From contig JBOHGE010000025.1 of the NCBI GenBank assembly GCA_050700055.1, positions 1 through 64,000 on the forward strand: a stretch of DNA of 64,000 bases. Direction: 5' to 3'. The notes under the pieces were generated by a model. It was given only the letters and a program-made list of their open reading frames with translations, was not told the origin of the DNA and did no database searches. This stretch comes from GCA-003244245 sp050700055 (GTDB lineage: Bacteria; Actinomycetota; Actinomycetes; Mycobacteriales; Pseudonocardiaceae). How positions within the stretch are numbered: position 1 is the stretch's first letter; each line of letters starts with the position of its first letter. Positions 35,216-43,557 of the stretch are shown here, in pieces. The translations under genes and the position numbers were made by a program.

Positions 35216-35536
35216 TCACAGGTAGAGGCCGGTTCCATGCTCGGTGCGCTCGCTGGCGACAGCTTGCAGATCCCGCTCCCGCACGACCAGGTAGGTACGC
35301 CCACGCACCTCGAACTCGTACTGGTCCTCGGGGTTGAACAGCACCCGATCACCTATCTGGACGGTGCGCACGTGGTTACCGATCCCGTACACCTCGCCCC
35401 ACGACAACCGCTTGGCCATCTGCGCCGTGGCCGGGATGAGGATGCCGCCGCTGGTGCGGCGCTCACCCTCCTCTCCGGCAAGACGCACCATCACGCGATC
35501 GTGCAACATCTGGATCTCAAGCTTGCTGTCAGGCAC
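35216..35536 (-). CDS. GroES-like co-chaperonin family protein
   Basis: 106 residues if started at the GTG at 35536 (VPDSKLEIQMLHDRVMV). The Cpn10 fold is visible in LHDRVMVRL, RRTSGGILIPATAQ (mobile loop), WGEVYGIGNHVR, VQIGDRVLFNPEDQYEFEV and LVVRERDLQAV. No groEL is adjacent, and the sequence is diverged from the main groES, so it may be a specialised paralogue. The start codon is uncertain because no ribosome site stands out. Confidence 0.75.
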   Translation of the reverse strand: MPDSKLEIQMLHDRVMVRLAGEEGERRTSGGILIPATAQMAKRLSWGEVYGIGNHVRTVQIGDRVLFNPEDQYEFEVRGRTYLVVRERDLQAVASERTEHGTGLYL

Positions 35537-35686
35537 GCGACGAGAGTAATGCCCGGGCCGGCGTCGCTCGGTGCTGCCCACCTCCAGCAATGTCTTCATG
35601 ACAGGGGAAACCCCGTGAGGCTGCCGGGTCGGGGGTCCAACAGCATCACGGGGCTATCCATGTCATCGCTGTACGCGCTGGCGCTG

Positions 35687-36925
35687 TTACAGGCCTCCAC
35701 CCACACCGTGTCGATTCACACTTTCGGGGTACACAGCCGGCCTGCCGAGCAGGAAACGCCCGAAATGCGGGACGGTGAACGCGATCTGGCCACGTTCGCC
35801 GGAGTAGACCAGCCCCTTCTTGAGCAGGCTGTCCCGCGCCGGGGACAGTGACGAGGCCCGGCGACCGAGCTGGTCGGCCACCTGGGTGGTGCCGACCGGC
35901 TCATCCCGGCCGCCGGTGAGCTCGGCCATCGACTGCAGGTACTCCCGCTCGGCCGGGGTGGCCCGCTCGAACCGGGAGCCGAAGAAGCCGACGGCGAGCT
36001 CGCCCTCGGCTTCCGGAGCAGCCACCTGAACGTCGAGGATCCCGATCGGCGACGTCGGCGCAGCGTCCCACGCGGCCTTGCCGTAAGCCTGCACGAAATA
36101 CGGGTAGCCACCAGAGGTCTCGAACAGCGCATTCAGCGCGTCTTGGGTGATCGCGGCGTGCTCGCGCTCGATCGGCGCGACCACCGCGCGGTCGGCGTCA
36201 GCGCGGTCCAGCCGATCGATCCGTAGGTAGCGGAACAACCGCTCGGAGTAGGACTTCGACGCACTGAGCACCGCGGGCAGGTGCGGCAACCCGGCCCCGA
36301 CCACCACCAGCGGCGCCCCGGACTGGGACAGCTCGTGGCACGCGGCGCACAGCGCGGAGACGTCATCAGCGGCCACGTCCTGCATCTCGTCGATCAGCAG
36401 CGCCACCCCGGTGCCGACGTCCGCGGCCAGCTCGGCGACCTCGGTGAACAATTCCACCAGGTCGATCTCGATATCTCCGGAGTCGGCCCGGCCGGCGATG
36501 ACCGGTGCGTCGATGCCCGGTTGCCAGCGGTCGCGCAGCTTGGCGTTGTCCGGCGCGGCGCGCAGGGCGAATGCTTTGAGCACCCCGAGTACCTCCTCGA
36601 CCCGGTCCGGGGCGCGGTGGCGCAACGCCAGATCCCGGATCGCCCGGTGCAGCGCGGCCGACAGGGGCCGGCGCAGCCCGCCGTCCGGGCGGGCCTCGAC
36701 CTTGCCGGCACCCCAGCCACGGCGCAGCGCCATCGACCGCAGCTCGCCGAGCAGCACCGTCTTGCCCACCCCGCGCAAGCCCGTCAGCACCAGGGAGCGC
36801 TCCGGGCGCCCGCGGGCCACCCGTTCCAGTACCACCTCGAAGGCACTCAGCTCACGGTCTCGCCCGGTCAGCTCGGGCGGCCGCTGCCCGGCGCCGGGGG
36901 CGAACGGGTTACGCACCGGATCCAT
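35687..36925 (-). CDS. AAA ATPase with C-terminal winged-helix region
   Basis: 412 residues. Walker A LTGLRGVGKTVLLGELR, Walker B VALLIDEMQDV and sensor-type VVVGAGLPHL define an Orc1/Cdc6-like or STAND-type ATPase, followed by a helical lid (GGYPYFVQAYGKAAW) and a C-terminal winged helix (RATPAEREYLQSMAEL, GTTQVADQLGRRASSLSPARDSLLKKGLVYS). The family is common and mostly uncharacterised in actinomycetes. No partner gene is adjacent. Confidence 0.85.
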   Translation of the reverse strand: MDPVRNPFAPGAGQRPPELTGRDRELSAFEVVLERVARGRPERSLVLTGLRGVGKTVLLGELRSMALRRGWGAGKVEARPDGGLRRPLSAALHRAIRDLALRHRAPDRVEEVLGVLKAFALRAAPDNAKLRDRWQPGIDAPVIAGRADSGDIEIDLVELFTEVAELAADVGTGVALLIDEMQDVAADDVSALCAACHELSQSGAPLVVVGAGLPHLPAVLSASKSYSERLFRYLRIDRLDRADADRAVVAPIEREHAAITQDALNALFETSGGYPYFVQAYGKAAWDAAPTSPIGILDVQVAAPEAEGELAVGFFGSRFERATPAEREYLQSMAELTGGRDEPVGTTQVADQLGRRASSLSPARDSLLKKGLVYSGERGQIAFTVPHFGRFLLGRPAVYPESVNRHGVGGGL

Positions 36926-37135
36926 GTCTCGGACCGTATCCCGCTGTCTAGCGATGACCGAAGATTCCGCAATAGATCCCGATCGGCGTGTCGCCGCTCT
37001 TGGCCCTGACGGTGTTGATCACGCCGATCGGACCGACCTCGGGACGGCCCGCTTTGCACGAGCGCGGCGTCCCGGAACTCTCATAGTCATCGGTTGCCGT
37101 GGTCGCCCAGATCCGTGGTTCCCAGAGGAGACATC

Positions 37136-37345
37136 GTGTCCAGTGACATCATCTTGTGCGGCGTATTTGTTATTGTCCAGCTCGCCAGGGCACTCGTTCA
37201 GGAGATCGTGGCGCAGCAAGCGTCGCGCCAGCGGCTCGAGCAGGAACTCCACCTCGCCCTGACGTTGATGCTCGCGACAAGACCGGTGACTTGTCAGTCC
37301 ACAGTCCCGGTACCAGCGCCACCGGCATGCCGGCCAACCACATGA
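37136..37345 (+). CDS. hypothetical small protein
   Basis: 69 residues from a GTG with AGAGGAG seven bases upstream. It starts with a hydrophobic stretch (IILCGVFVIVQLARAL) followed by a Gln/Arg/Glu helix (QQASRQRLEQEL) and a Pro-rich tail. It could be a membrane-associated peptide. It lies just upstream of the sigma factor gene. Unrecognised. Confidence 0.4.
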   Translation: MSSDIILCGVFVIVQLARALVQEIVAQQASRQRLEQELHLALTLMLATRPVTCQSTVPVPAPPACRPTT

Positions 37346-37411
37346 CCCGCCCCGGCTGCATGAACCAGCACAGCGTGACCGTGGTCTCGGTATGCCGAAC
37401 CGGAGGATGCG

Positions 37412-38593
37412 ATGAGCCGCGCTGACGATGCGGAGTTTGCGAAGCTCTACCGGCAGCAGTACCCGGCGTTGGTGACGTGTGCCGTCGCGCGGGGGGTGGA
37501 CCGGTCCGATGCCGAGGACGCGGCACAGACGGTGGTCACCCGGATGCTCGCCCATACGACCGAGGTACAGAATCCACGCGCCTACCTGTACCGGGCCGTA
37601 CTGAATGAGGGTGCCGCACTCGCGAGACGGCAGCGCGGTGACCTGAGCACCGCCCTGCGCTGGGCGAACAGTCAGGTTGAGCGCTGCGCCGCCGAAGATG
37701 TGTACCACCGAGGCGAGGTCGGTATCGTGCTGGACAGCTTGGCCATCCTGCCGCCGCGGCAACGGGAGGTCATGGTCCGGGTTTACGAAGGTCACCCGGT
37801 CAGCGATATCGCCGAGGCGCTCGGCATGCCGGACGCGACTGTCCGATCAAACCTGCGACACGGCCGCAACACGCTCCGGCCTTTCTTCGTCGGTGCCGGA
37901 CAGCATCTCCTCGGTGACGGACAGCACCTCCATCGGCGGGCGGGACAGCGGCTGTACGAGGCGTGGCAGCGCGGGGACACGCTGCCCGCCGCCCCGCGAC
38001 CAGTGATCGGGTGGGCATGGGCCAGAGCGAAAGCCCTCGGAGTGGATCCCGAGCATGGCGCCACGGTGATGCCGCTTGGCCGCGACGAGGTGCAGCGCCG
38101 CCGCCGTGAATCCCCGCTCGCCGCCTGCTCCTGGGCCCTGGACGCGCTGGCCGAGCTGGGCAAGGCCACCGGCCAGATGAGGGTCGTGGTCGACGCGGAC
38201 GGCGTGGTGCTGTGGCGGGGCGGCGAACGCAAAGTATTACGGCGGGCCGACGAGGTGGGATGCGTCGAGGGAGCCTGCTGGGATCTCGAGCACAGCGGAG
38301 CCAACGGCATCGCGCTTGCCTTGACGACCGGGCGGACGGCGCGGGTGTGTGGGTGGGAGCACTACGTGCAGGCTCAGCACGACCTGAGCTGCGTCGCCGC
38401 ACCGGTGCGTGATCCGCAAGACGGGCGGGTGCTCTGCGTGTTGAACTTGACCGCAACCCGGCCCACCGTGCACCACGCCCTCCTGCGCGAGATCGATGCC
38501 CTAGCCATGCGGCTGCATCGCCAGTTACGCCGAGAACAGCCAGCACGGCCACGTCGGACCGGATGCCTGCACAGCCGCCCGGCCATCCGCTGA
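37412..38593 (+). CDS. ECF-type sigma factor fused to an AcoR-like GAF sensor domain
   Basis: 393 residues, ATG at 37412 after GGAGG. Residues about 8-75 are sigma-70 region 2 (FAKLYRQQYPALVTCAVARGVDRSDAEDAAQTV) and about 105-155 region 4 (LAILPPRQREVMVRVYEGHPVSDIAEALGMPDATVRSNLRHG). From about 185 the sequence changes to the N-terminal sensor of AcoR-type activators: VIGWAWARAKALGVDPEHG, then a GAF domain (VVVDADGVVLWRGG, EHSGANGIALALTTGR, EHYVQAQHDLSCVAAPVRDP, VLCVLNLT). A small molecule bound by GAF could control the sigma module directly. No anti-sigma gene is adjacent. Confidence 0.85.
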   Translation: MSRADDAEFAKLYRQQYPALVTCAVARGVDRSDAEDAAQTVVTRMLAHTTEVQNPRAYLYRAVLNEGAALARRQRGDLSTALRWANSQVERCAAEDVYHRGEVGIVLDSLAILPPRQREVMVRVYEGHPVSDIAEALGMPDATVRSNLRHGRNTLRPFFVGAGQHLLGDGQHLHRRAGQRLYEAWQRGDTLPAAPRPVIGWAWARAKALGVDPEHGATVMPLGRDEVQRRRRESPLAACSWALDALAELGKATGQMRVVVDADGVVLWRGGERKVLRRADEVGCVEGACWDLEHSGANGIALALTTGRTARVCGWEHYVQAQHDLSCVAAPVRDPQDGRVLCVLNLTATRPTVHHALLREIDALAMRLHRQLRREQPARPRRTGCLHSRPAIR

Positions 38594-38642
38594 CCCCGGC
38601 GCGGATGCTCCCGCACGAGCGGACCGCGCTGGGTGACGGCAG

Positions 38643-39083
38643 GTGGCTTGGAGTAAGAATGGCGCCGTGAGTGAACCAGTGAGCATCGATACCAGGGTCA
38701 GCCGCAACGCCAACGACATCGAGGCGCTGTATGGCCTGATCCAGGGGTTCGAGGGCCGGACCAGAACGAGCTTCGCCAAGGTCAACCAGCGGTTCGATGA
38801 CCTTGAAGGCAAGGTCGGCAGCCTCGAACGCAGGTTCGACAGCGTTGAACGTAGGTTCGACAGCATCGAACGCAGGTTCGACAGCGTTGAACGCAAGGTC
38901 GACAGCCTTGAACGCAAGGTCGACAGCCTTGAGGGCAGGTTCGACGGGCTTGAGGGCAGGTTCGACGGGCTTGAGGGCAGGTTCGACGGGCTTGAGGGCA
39001 GGTTCGACGGGCTTGAAGGCAAGGTCGACAGCCTCACTGGCCAGCTTGGTGAGGTGCTGGAGTTGCTGCGCAAGCAGAACTGA
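38643..39083 (+). CDS. coiled-coil protein with tandem heptad repeats
   Basis: 146 residues from a GTG at 38643 (a GTG at 38667 is an alternative). From about residue 50 to 130 it consists of roughly eleven seven-residue units (RFDSVER, KVDSLER, RFDGLEG) with hydrophobic a/d positions, so it should form a long coiled coil ending in LTGQLGEVLELLRKQ. Similar short proteins occur widely in actinomycetes, often as unknowns. No membrane or signal segment. Confidence 0.65.
   Translation: MAWSKNGAVSEPVSIDTRVSRNANDIEALYGLIQGFEGRTRTSFAKVNQRFDDLEGKVGSLERRFDSVERRFDSIERRFDSVERKVDSLERKVDSLEGRFDGLEGRFDGLEGRFDGLEGRFDGLEGKVDSLTGQLGEVLELLRKQN
38785..39030. repeat. 21-bp tandem repeat array coding for heptads
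   Basis: About eleven 21-bp units related to AGGTTCGACAGCGTTGAACG; four consecutive units near 38940-39015 are almost identical, suggesting recent expansion by slippage. Confidence 0.85.
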
Positions 39084-39192
39084 CGGGTGGACCGCGGTGC
39101 TCAGCGGCTCGCAGCCGGCTGGCTGGGCTCCGCGCGCCGGTCTCGATCCGGGGCGGGGATCTGCGGACACACCGGTTAGCGAATGGCCTGGT

Positions 39193-39236
39193 CGATCTTG
39201 CGCTGGGTGATACCTTCAGTGCCCAGCGCAACATCG
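39193..39236. promoter_or_regulatory. inverted repeat upstream of the sugar operon
   Basis: TTGCGCTGGG (39198-39207) pairs exactly with CCCAGCGCAA (39222-39231), and the arms extend to about 15 bp with one mismatch. It ends 33 bp before the first start codon of the operon. It may be an operator or an mRNA leader hairpin. Confidence 0.5.
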
Positions 39237-39269
39237 TCGATTCTCAAGCCAGGCAGGCAGGAGCTAGCG

Positions 39270-40703
39270 ATGGCACGGGTCGGACTGTTGTCGTTCTCCG
39301 ACGGGCGCGACTTCGTCCACGCCGACATCACGACGTTCACCAGCGACGTCGAAAGCCGCATCGCTCAAGCGCTGGAGCAGGCCGGCCACGAGGTCATCCG
39401 CGCCGCGGAGCCGATCTGGACCAACACGCTGGCCACCACCGAGGCACGCCGGGTCGCCGACGCGCGGCCGGATCTCACCATCTTCAACTACGCGGTGTGG
39501 GCGTTCCCGCACTTCTCGATGCTCGCCGCGGTCGCCACCCCGGGTCCGCTGCTGTTGTTCTCCAACATCGACCCGCAGTTCCCCGGAATGGTCGGCATGC
39601 TGGCCGCCGGTGGGGGGCTGGACCAGATCGGCCGCCGGCACACCCGGGTGTGGGGTGACATCGCCGACGACGCCGTGCGTGACCGCGTCGGTGAGACGGT
39701 CCGGGCCGCCGCCGCGGTGGCCGCCCTGTCGGGCAGCACCTTCGGCCGGATCGGCGGGCGTCCGATGGGGATGTACACCGCGGTGGCCGATACCGATCAG
39801 TGGATGAGCACGTTCGGGGTGGACGTCGAGGAGATCGACCAGTGGGAGATCGTGCGGCGCAGCGCCGCCGTCGAGCAGTCGCGGGTGACCGCCGGCCGGC
39901 AATGGCTGGAACGCCACGCCGCCGAGATCCACTACGACGGCCGGCAGTTGACGCCTGAGCTGCTGGAACGTCAGATCCGCTCCTACCACGCGGTGCGGGA
40001 GCTGATCGACGAGTGGAACCTGGACTTCTCCGGGATCAAGGGCCAGCCCGAGCTGACCACGCACTTCGCCACGATGGACGTCACCGAGGCGTTCCTCAAC
40101 GACCCCTACGACTGGGAAGGCCCCAAGCCCACCCACGTGTGCGCCACCGAGTCCGATATGGACGGTGCGCTGACCATGCAGCTGCTCAAGGGCCTGACCG
40201 GCACCCCGGTGCTGTTCGCCGACGTGCGGCACTACCACGCCGACCGCGACATCTGGGACCTGTGCAACTCCGGGCAGCACGCCACCTGGTACGCCGCGCG
40301 TAGTGACGACCCAGCCGAGAACCTGCGCACGGTGCACTTCTACCCCGAGATCTTCTACTTTCCCGCCGGCGGGGCCTCGGTGTCGTTCTTCGCCGCGCCC
40401 GGGCAGGCCACCTTCGCCAGGCTGACCAGGCTCGAGGGCCGCTACCGGATGCACGTGGCCCGCGGCGCCTTCGAGTCCTACGACGACGCGACCAATGCGG
40501 CGTTGGCCCGGCAGTCGACGCCGCAGTGGCCGCACGCGTTCGCTCGGCTGCAGGTCGAGGCCGGCGAGTTCCTGTCCACCTTCGGGGCCAACCACATCCA
40601 TGCCGTGCCCGGTGAGCACGTCGCTGAGCTGCGCGCGGTGTGCCGGATGCTCGACATCGAGTGGGCCGGGCTGGGTGCGGTTCACCTGGACACAGCTCGG
40701 TGA
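39270..40703 (+). CDS. L-fucose/L-arabinose isomerase-family protein
   Basis: 477 residues from the ATG at 39270 with AGGAG upstream. Fucose-isomerase-like fold: N-terminal Rossmann-like domains (VGLLSFSDGRDFVH, NIDPQFPGMVGMLAAGGGLDQIG), catalytic region with DFSGIKGQPEL and VCATESDMDGALTMQLL, where acidic residues bind the metal. It would interconvert an aldose and a ketose; L-fucose isomerases also act on D-arabinose. Fused by overlap to a kinase gene and within an operon with a transporter and GH172, so D-arabinose to D-ribulose is the favoured reaction (inference). Confidence 0.85.
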   Translation: MARVGLLSFSDGRDFVHADITTFTSDVESRIAQALEQAGHEVIRAAEPIWTNTLATTEARRVADARPDLTIFNYAVWAFPHFSMLAAVATPGPLLLFSNIDPQFPGMVGMLAAGGGLDQIGRRHTRVWGDIADDAVRDRVGETVRAAAAVAALSGSTFGRIGGRPMGMYTAVADTDQWMSTFGVDVEEIDQWEIVRRSAAVEQSRVTAGRQWLERHAAEIHYDGRQLTPELLERQIRSYHAVRELIDEWNLDFSGIKGQPELTTHFATMDVTEAFLNDPYDWEGPKPTHVCATESDMDGALTMQLLKGLTGTPVLFADVRHYHADRDIWDLCNSGQHATWYAARSDDPAENLRTVHFYPEIFYFPAGGASVSFFAAPGQATFARLTRLEGRYRMHVARGAFESYDDATNAALARQSTPQWPHAFARLQVEAGEFLSTFGANHIHAVPGEHVAELRAVCRMLDIEWAGLGAVHLDTAR

Positions 40704-42187
40704 GCTTGTTGCTCGGTGTCGACATCGGCACCGCCAGCTCCAAGGGCGTGCTGGTCCGCGACGACGGCACCGTCGTGGCGACCGCGACCCGGGCACATGA
40801 GGTGTCCATGCCCCGCCCGGGCTGGGTGGAGCATGACGCGGACGCGGTGTGGTGGGCGGACTTCGCGGCGATCAGCACGGAGCTGACGGCGACGGTCCGC
40901 GAGCCGGTCGCCGCGGTCGGGGTCAGTGGCATCGGGCCGTGCGTGCTGGCAGTGGACGGCGCGGGTCGGCCGCTGCGCCCGGCGATCCTGTACGGCGTGG
41001 ACACCCGCGCCACCGTCGAGATCGAGCAGCTGACCCAGGCGCTGGGCAAGCAGACCATCCTGGACCGCTGCGGGTCGATCCTCACCTCGCAAGCGGTCGG
41101 CCCCAAGCTGGCCTGGCTGCGCGCGCAGGAACCCCGGACCTGGGCCGCGACCCGCCGCTTCCTGATGGCCGGCAGCTTCATCGTGCACCGGCTGACCGGC
41201 AGCTACGTCCTGGACCATCACTCGGCCAGCCAGTGCACCCCGATGTACGACCCGCTCGAGCACCGCTGGATCGATGATTGGTCCGAGCTGATCGCTCCTG
41301 GGCTGGAGCTGCCGCGGCTGTGCTGGCCTGCGGAGGTGGTCGGTGAGGTGCAGGCAGCCGCCGCCGAGCAGACCGGTATCCCGGCCGGGACACCGGTGGT
41401 GGCGGGCACCATCGATGCCTGGGCGGAGGCCACCAGCGTCGGCGTCACCGACCCCGGAGACGTCATGTTGATGTACGGCTCGACCATGTTCCTGGTCGAG
41501 GTGCTCGACCGGCCGCGCCGCAGCCCGCAGCTGTGGGGCACCGTCGGCACCTTCCCCGGCACCTACAATCTCGGCGCCGGCATGGCGACCTCGGGCGCGA
41601 TCACCGACTGGATCCGCAAACTGACCGGGGAGTCCTCGTTCGACCCGCTCGTCGCGCAAGCCGAGCAGTCCCCGCCCGGGGCGAACGGCCTGCTCATGCT
41701 GCCCTACTTCGCCGGCGAGCGGACGCCGCTGTTCGACCCGGACGCCCGCGGCGTGCTGGCCGGGCTGACCCTGCGCCACCACCGGGGCGACATCTACCGC
41801 GCGGCGCTGGAGGCCACCGCCTACGGGGTCCGGCACAACCTGGAAGCGATGCGCGACGCCGGCGGGCAGGCCCGCCGCCTGGTCGCGGTGGGCGGCGGCA
41901 CCAAGGGCGGGTTGTGGACGCAGATCGTCTCCGACGTCCTGGACGCGCCGCAGCAGCTGCCCCGCCAGACGATCGGCGCGTGCCTGGGCGACGCGTTGCT
42001 GGCGGCTGTCGGGATCGGGCAAGTACCGCGGCCGGCCCAGTGGAACCCGCTGTCGACCACGGTCGAGCCGTGCCCGCAGCGCGCCGCGGTCTACGAGCGT
42101 TTCTACGCCCTCTACCGGCAGCTGTACCCGAACACCCGAGAGATCACCCGCGCGCTGGCCCGGGAACAGCACATCGGAGGTAGCTGA
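40700..42187 (+). CDS. FGGY-family carbohydrate kinase (xylulokinase/ribulokinase-like)
   Basis: 495 residues. The GTG start overlaps the isomerase stop (GTGA). Sequence begins LLGVDIGTASSKGVLV (phosphate 1 motif); FGGY signatures include MLMYGSTMFLV, GANGLLMLPYFAGERTPLFDPDARGVLAGL and AVGGGTKGGLWTQIVSDVL. It phosphorylates a ketose in the cytosol. With the upstream isomerase, D-ribulose or D-xylulose is the likely substrate, giving a pentulose phosphate for the pentose phosphate pathway. Confidence 0.92.
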   Translation: MSLLLGVDIGTASSKGVLVRDDGTVVATATRAHEVSMPRPGWVEHDADAVWWADFAAISTELTATVREPVAAVGVSGIGPCVLAVDGAGRPLRPAILYGVDTRATVEIEQLTQALGKQTILDRCGSILTSQAVGPKLAWLRAQEPRTWAATRRFLMAGSFIVHRLTGSYVLDHHSASQCTPMYDPLEHRWIDDWSELIAPGLELPRLCWPAEVVGEVQAAAAEQTGIPAGTPVVAGTIDAWAEATSVGVTDPGDVMLMYGSTMFLVEVLDRPRRSPQLWGTVGTFPGTYNLGAGMATSGAITDWIRKLTGESSFDPLVAQAEQSPPGANGLLMLPYFAGERTPLFDPDARGVLAGLTLRHHRGDIYRAALEATAYGVRHNLEAMRDAGGQARRLVAVGGGTKGGLWTQIVSDVLDAPQQLPRQTIGACLGDALLAAVGIGQVPRPAQWNPLSTTVEPCPQRAAVYERFYALYRQLYPNTREITRALAREQHIGGS

Positions 42188-43557
42188 TGGTGGCGTCGGC
42201 GTTTCGCAGCCGGGTCAGCACCCGGCGGGTGTACGCCCTGGGTGCACTGGCGGCGGTGCTGTTCGGTTATGACAACGGCATCATCGGCGCCGCGCTGTTG
42301 TTCATTCCGGGCGATCTGTTCCTTGAGCCCTGGCAGATAGGTGCTGTGGTGAGCGCCATGACGTTGGGGGCAATGCTGGGCTCACTGAGCAGTGGTTCCC
42401 CCGCCGACCGTTACGGACGGCAGCGGATCCTGCTGGCTTCTGGGGTGGTGTTCATCGTCGCAGCGCTAGGCACTGGTCTCGCACCGACCGTCGGCGCGCT
42501 GATACTATTCCGTTTCATCCTGGGATTGGCCATCGGTATCGCCTCGGTGACAGTGCCTTTATATCTGGCTGAAATGGCACCAGCTCGCGATCGCGGTGTC
42601 ATCACTTCCCTGAACCAGTACATGATTATTGTCGGGGGAGTCCTGGCTTCAGCCGTCGGCTTCGGGCTGGCGTTCGTCGGCTCCTGGCGGTGGATGCTGC
42701 TCATCGGCGTATTCCCCGCCGTGGTACTGGTGGTCGGGATGCTCGCCATGCCAGACACCCCCCGCTCGCTGATCCGGCGGGGACGCGTCGAGGAGGCGCG
42801 GCTGGTTTTGGCCGGCTTGCGCGGTGACGCCGCGGAGGCCGAGCGTGAGCTGGCCGAGATCACCGCGCTCGACCGCCAAGAGCGCAACACGCCCGGCCGC
42901 GCTCTCCTGGCCGCTCCCTGGGTTCGCCGGTTGCTGCTGCTGGGCGCCCTGCTGGCGATCTTTCAGCAGGTCACCGGAATCAACGCGATCGTGTACTACG
43001 GACCGACGATTCTCACCGACTTCGGCGTGTCCACGACCATCACGTTGCTGTTCTTTCTCGTCAACGGGTTGGTGAACATCGGGACCATCGCTCTGGTCGT
43101 CCGGTCCAAGGTCGTTGATCGGCGAGGTCGCAAACCCGTCCTGCTGGCCGGTCTGGTGGGCATGTCGGCCAGCTTGTTCGCTGTCGGTGCTGCCGTGCTG
43201 ATCCTCCCGGACAAATCGACTGCGCTGTTCGTCATCGTGATGGCGGCGTTCGTGGTGATCACCAACATCTTCTCGGCGACCTGGGGCCCGGTGCTGTGGG
43301 TGATGCTGGCCGAGATCTTCCCACTCGCCATCCGGGGGATGGCGATGGCCATCGCCACCTTGTTCAACTGGCTGGCCAATTTCGTCGTTGTGCAGACCTT
43401 TCCCAGCTTTGCTGCGTACGCGGGTATAGGTAGCGCCTTCATGGTCTTTGCCGCCGTCGGTGTCGTGCTCTTCCCCGTCGTGTGGTGGATGGTTCCGGAG
43501 ACCAAGGAACGCAGCCTGGAATCACTGGAAGCGGCATTTCGAGGAGGCACGGCGTGA
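42187..43557 (+). CDS. sugar-porter family MFS transporter
   Basis: 456 residues, twelve membrane helices. The ATG shares a base with the kinase stop (TGATG). Sugar-porter signatures: GYDNGIIGAALLFI, GSLSSGSPADRYGRQRILL, PLYLAEMAPARDRG, QQVTGINAIVYYGPTIL and WMVPETKERSLESLE. It would bring the operon's sugar into the cell by proton symport. Confidence 0.95.
   Translation: MVASAFRSRVSTRRVYALGALAAVLFGYDNGIIGAALLFIPGDLFLEPWQIGAVVSAMTLGAMLGSLSSGSPADRYGRQRILLASGVVFIVAALGTGLAPTVGALILFRFILGLAIGIASVTVPLYLAEMAPARDRGVITSLNQYMIIVGGVLASAVGFGLAFVGSWRWMLLIGVFPAVVLVVGMLAMPDTPRSLIRRGRVEEARLVLAGLRGDAAEAERELAEITALDRQERNTPGRALLAAPWVRRLLLLGALLAIFQQVTGINAIVYYGPTILTDFGVSTTITLLFFLVNGLVNIGTIALVVRSKVVDRRGRKPVLLAGLVGMSASLFAVGAAVLILPDKSTALFVIVMAAFVVITNIFSATWGPVLWVMLAEIFPLAIRGMAMAIATLFNWLANFVVVQTFPSFAAYAGIGSAFMVFAAVGVVLFPVVWWMVPETKERSLESLEAAFRGGTA

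Noticed and set aside
36926..37411. tRNA or other structured RNA gene in the gap before the sigma factor
   Set aside because: No cloverleaf arms or CCA-type end could be traced; a small protein frame with a good ribosome site explains part of it.
38785..39030. Regularly spaced repeats that could suggest a CRISPR array
   Set aside because: The units are contiguous 21-mers without unique spacers and keep one coding frame of heptads.
39264..40796. Long minus-strand frame (about 510 codons) opposite the isomerase gene
   Set aside because: It is a GC-rich shadow of a recognised gene with Gly/Pro/Arg/His-rich low-complexity sequence and no family features; the same applies to long frames opposite the kinase (40682-42172) and the acyl-CoA dehydrogenase (32165-33316).
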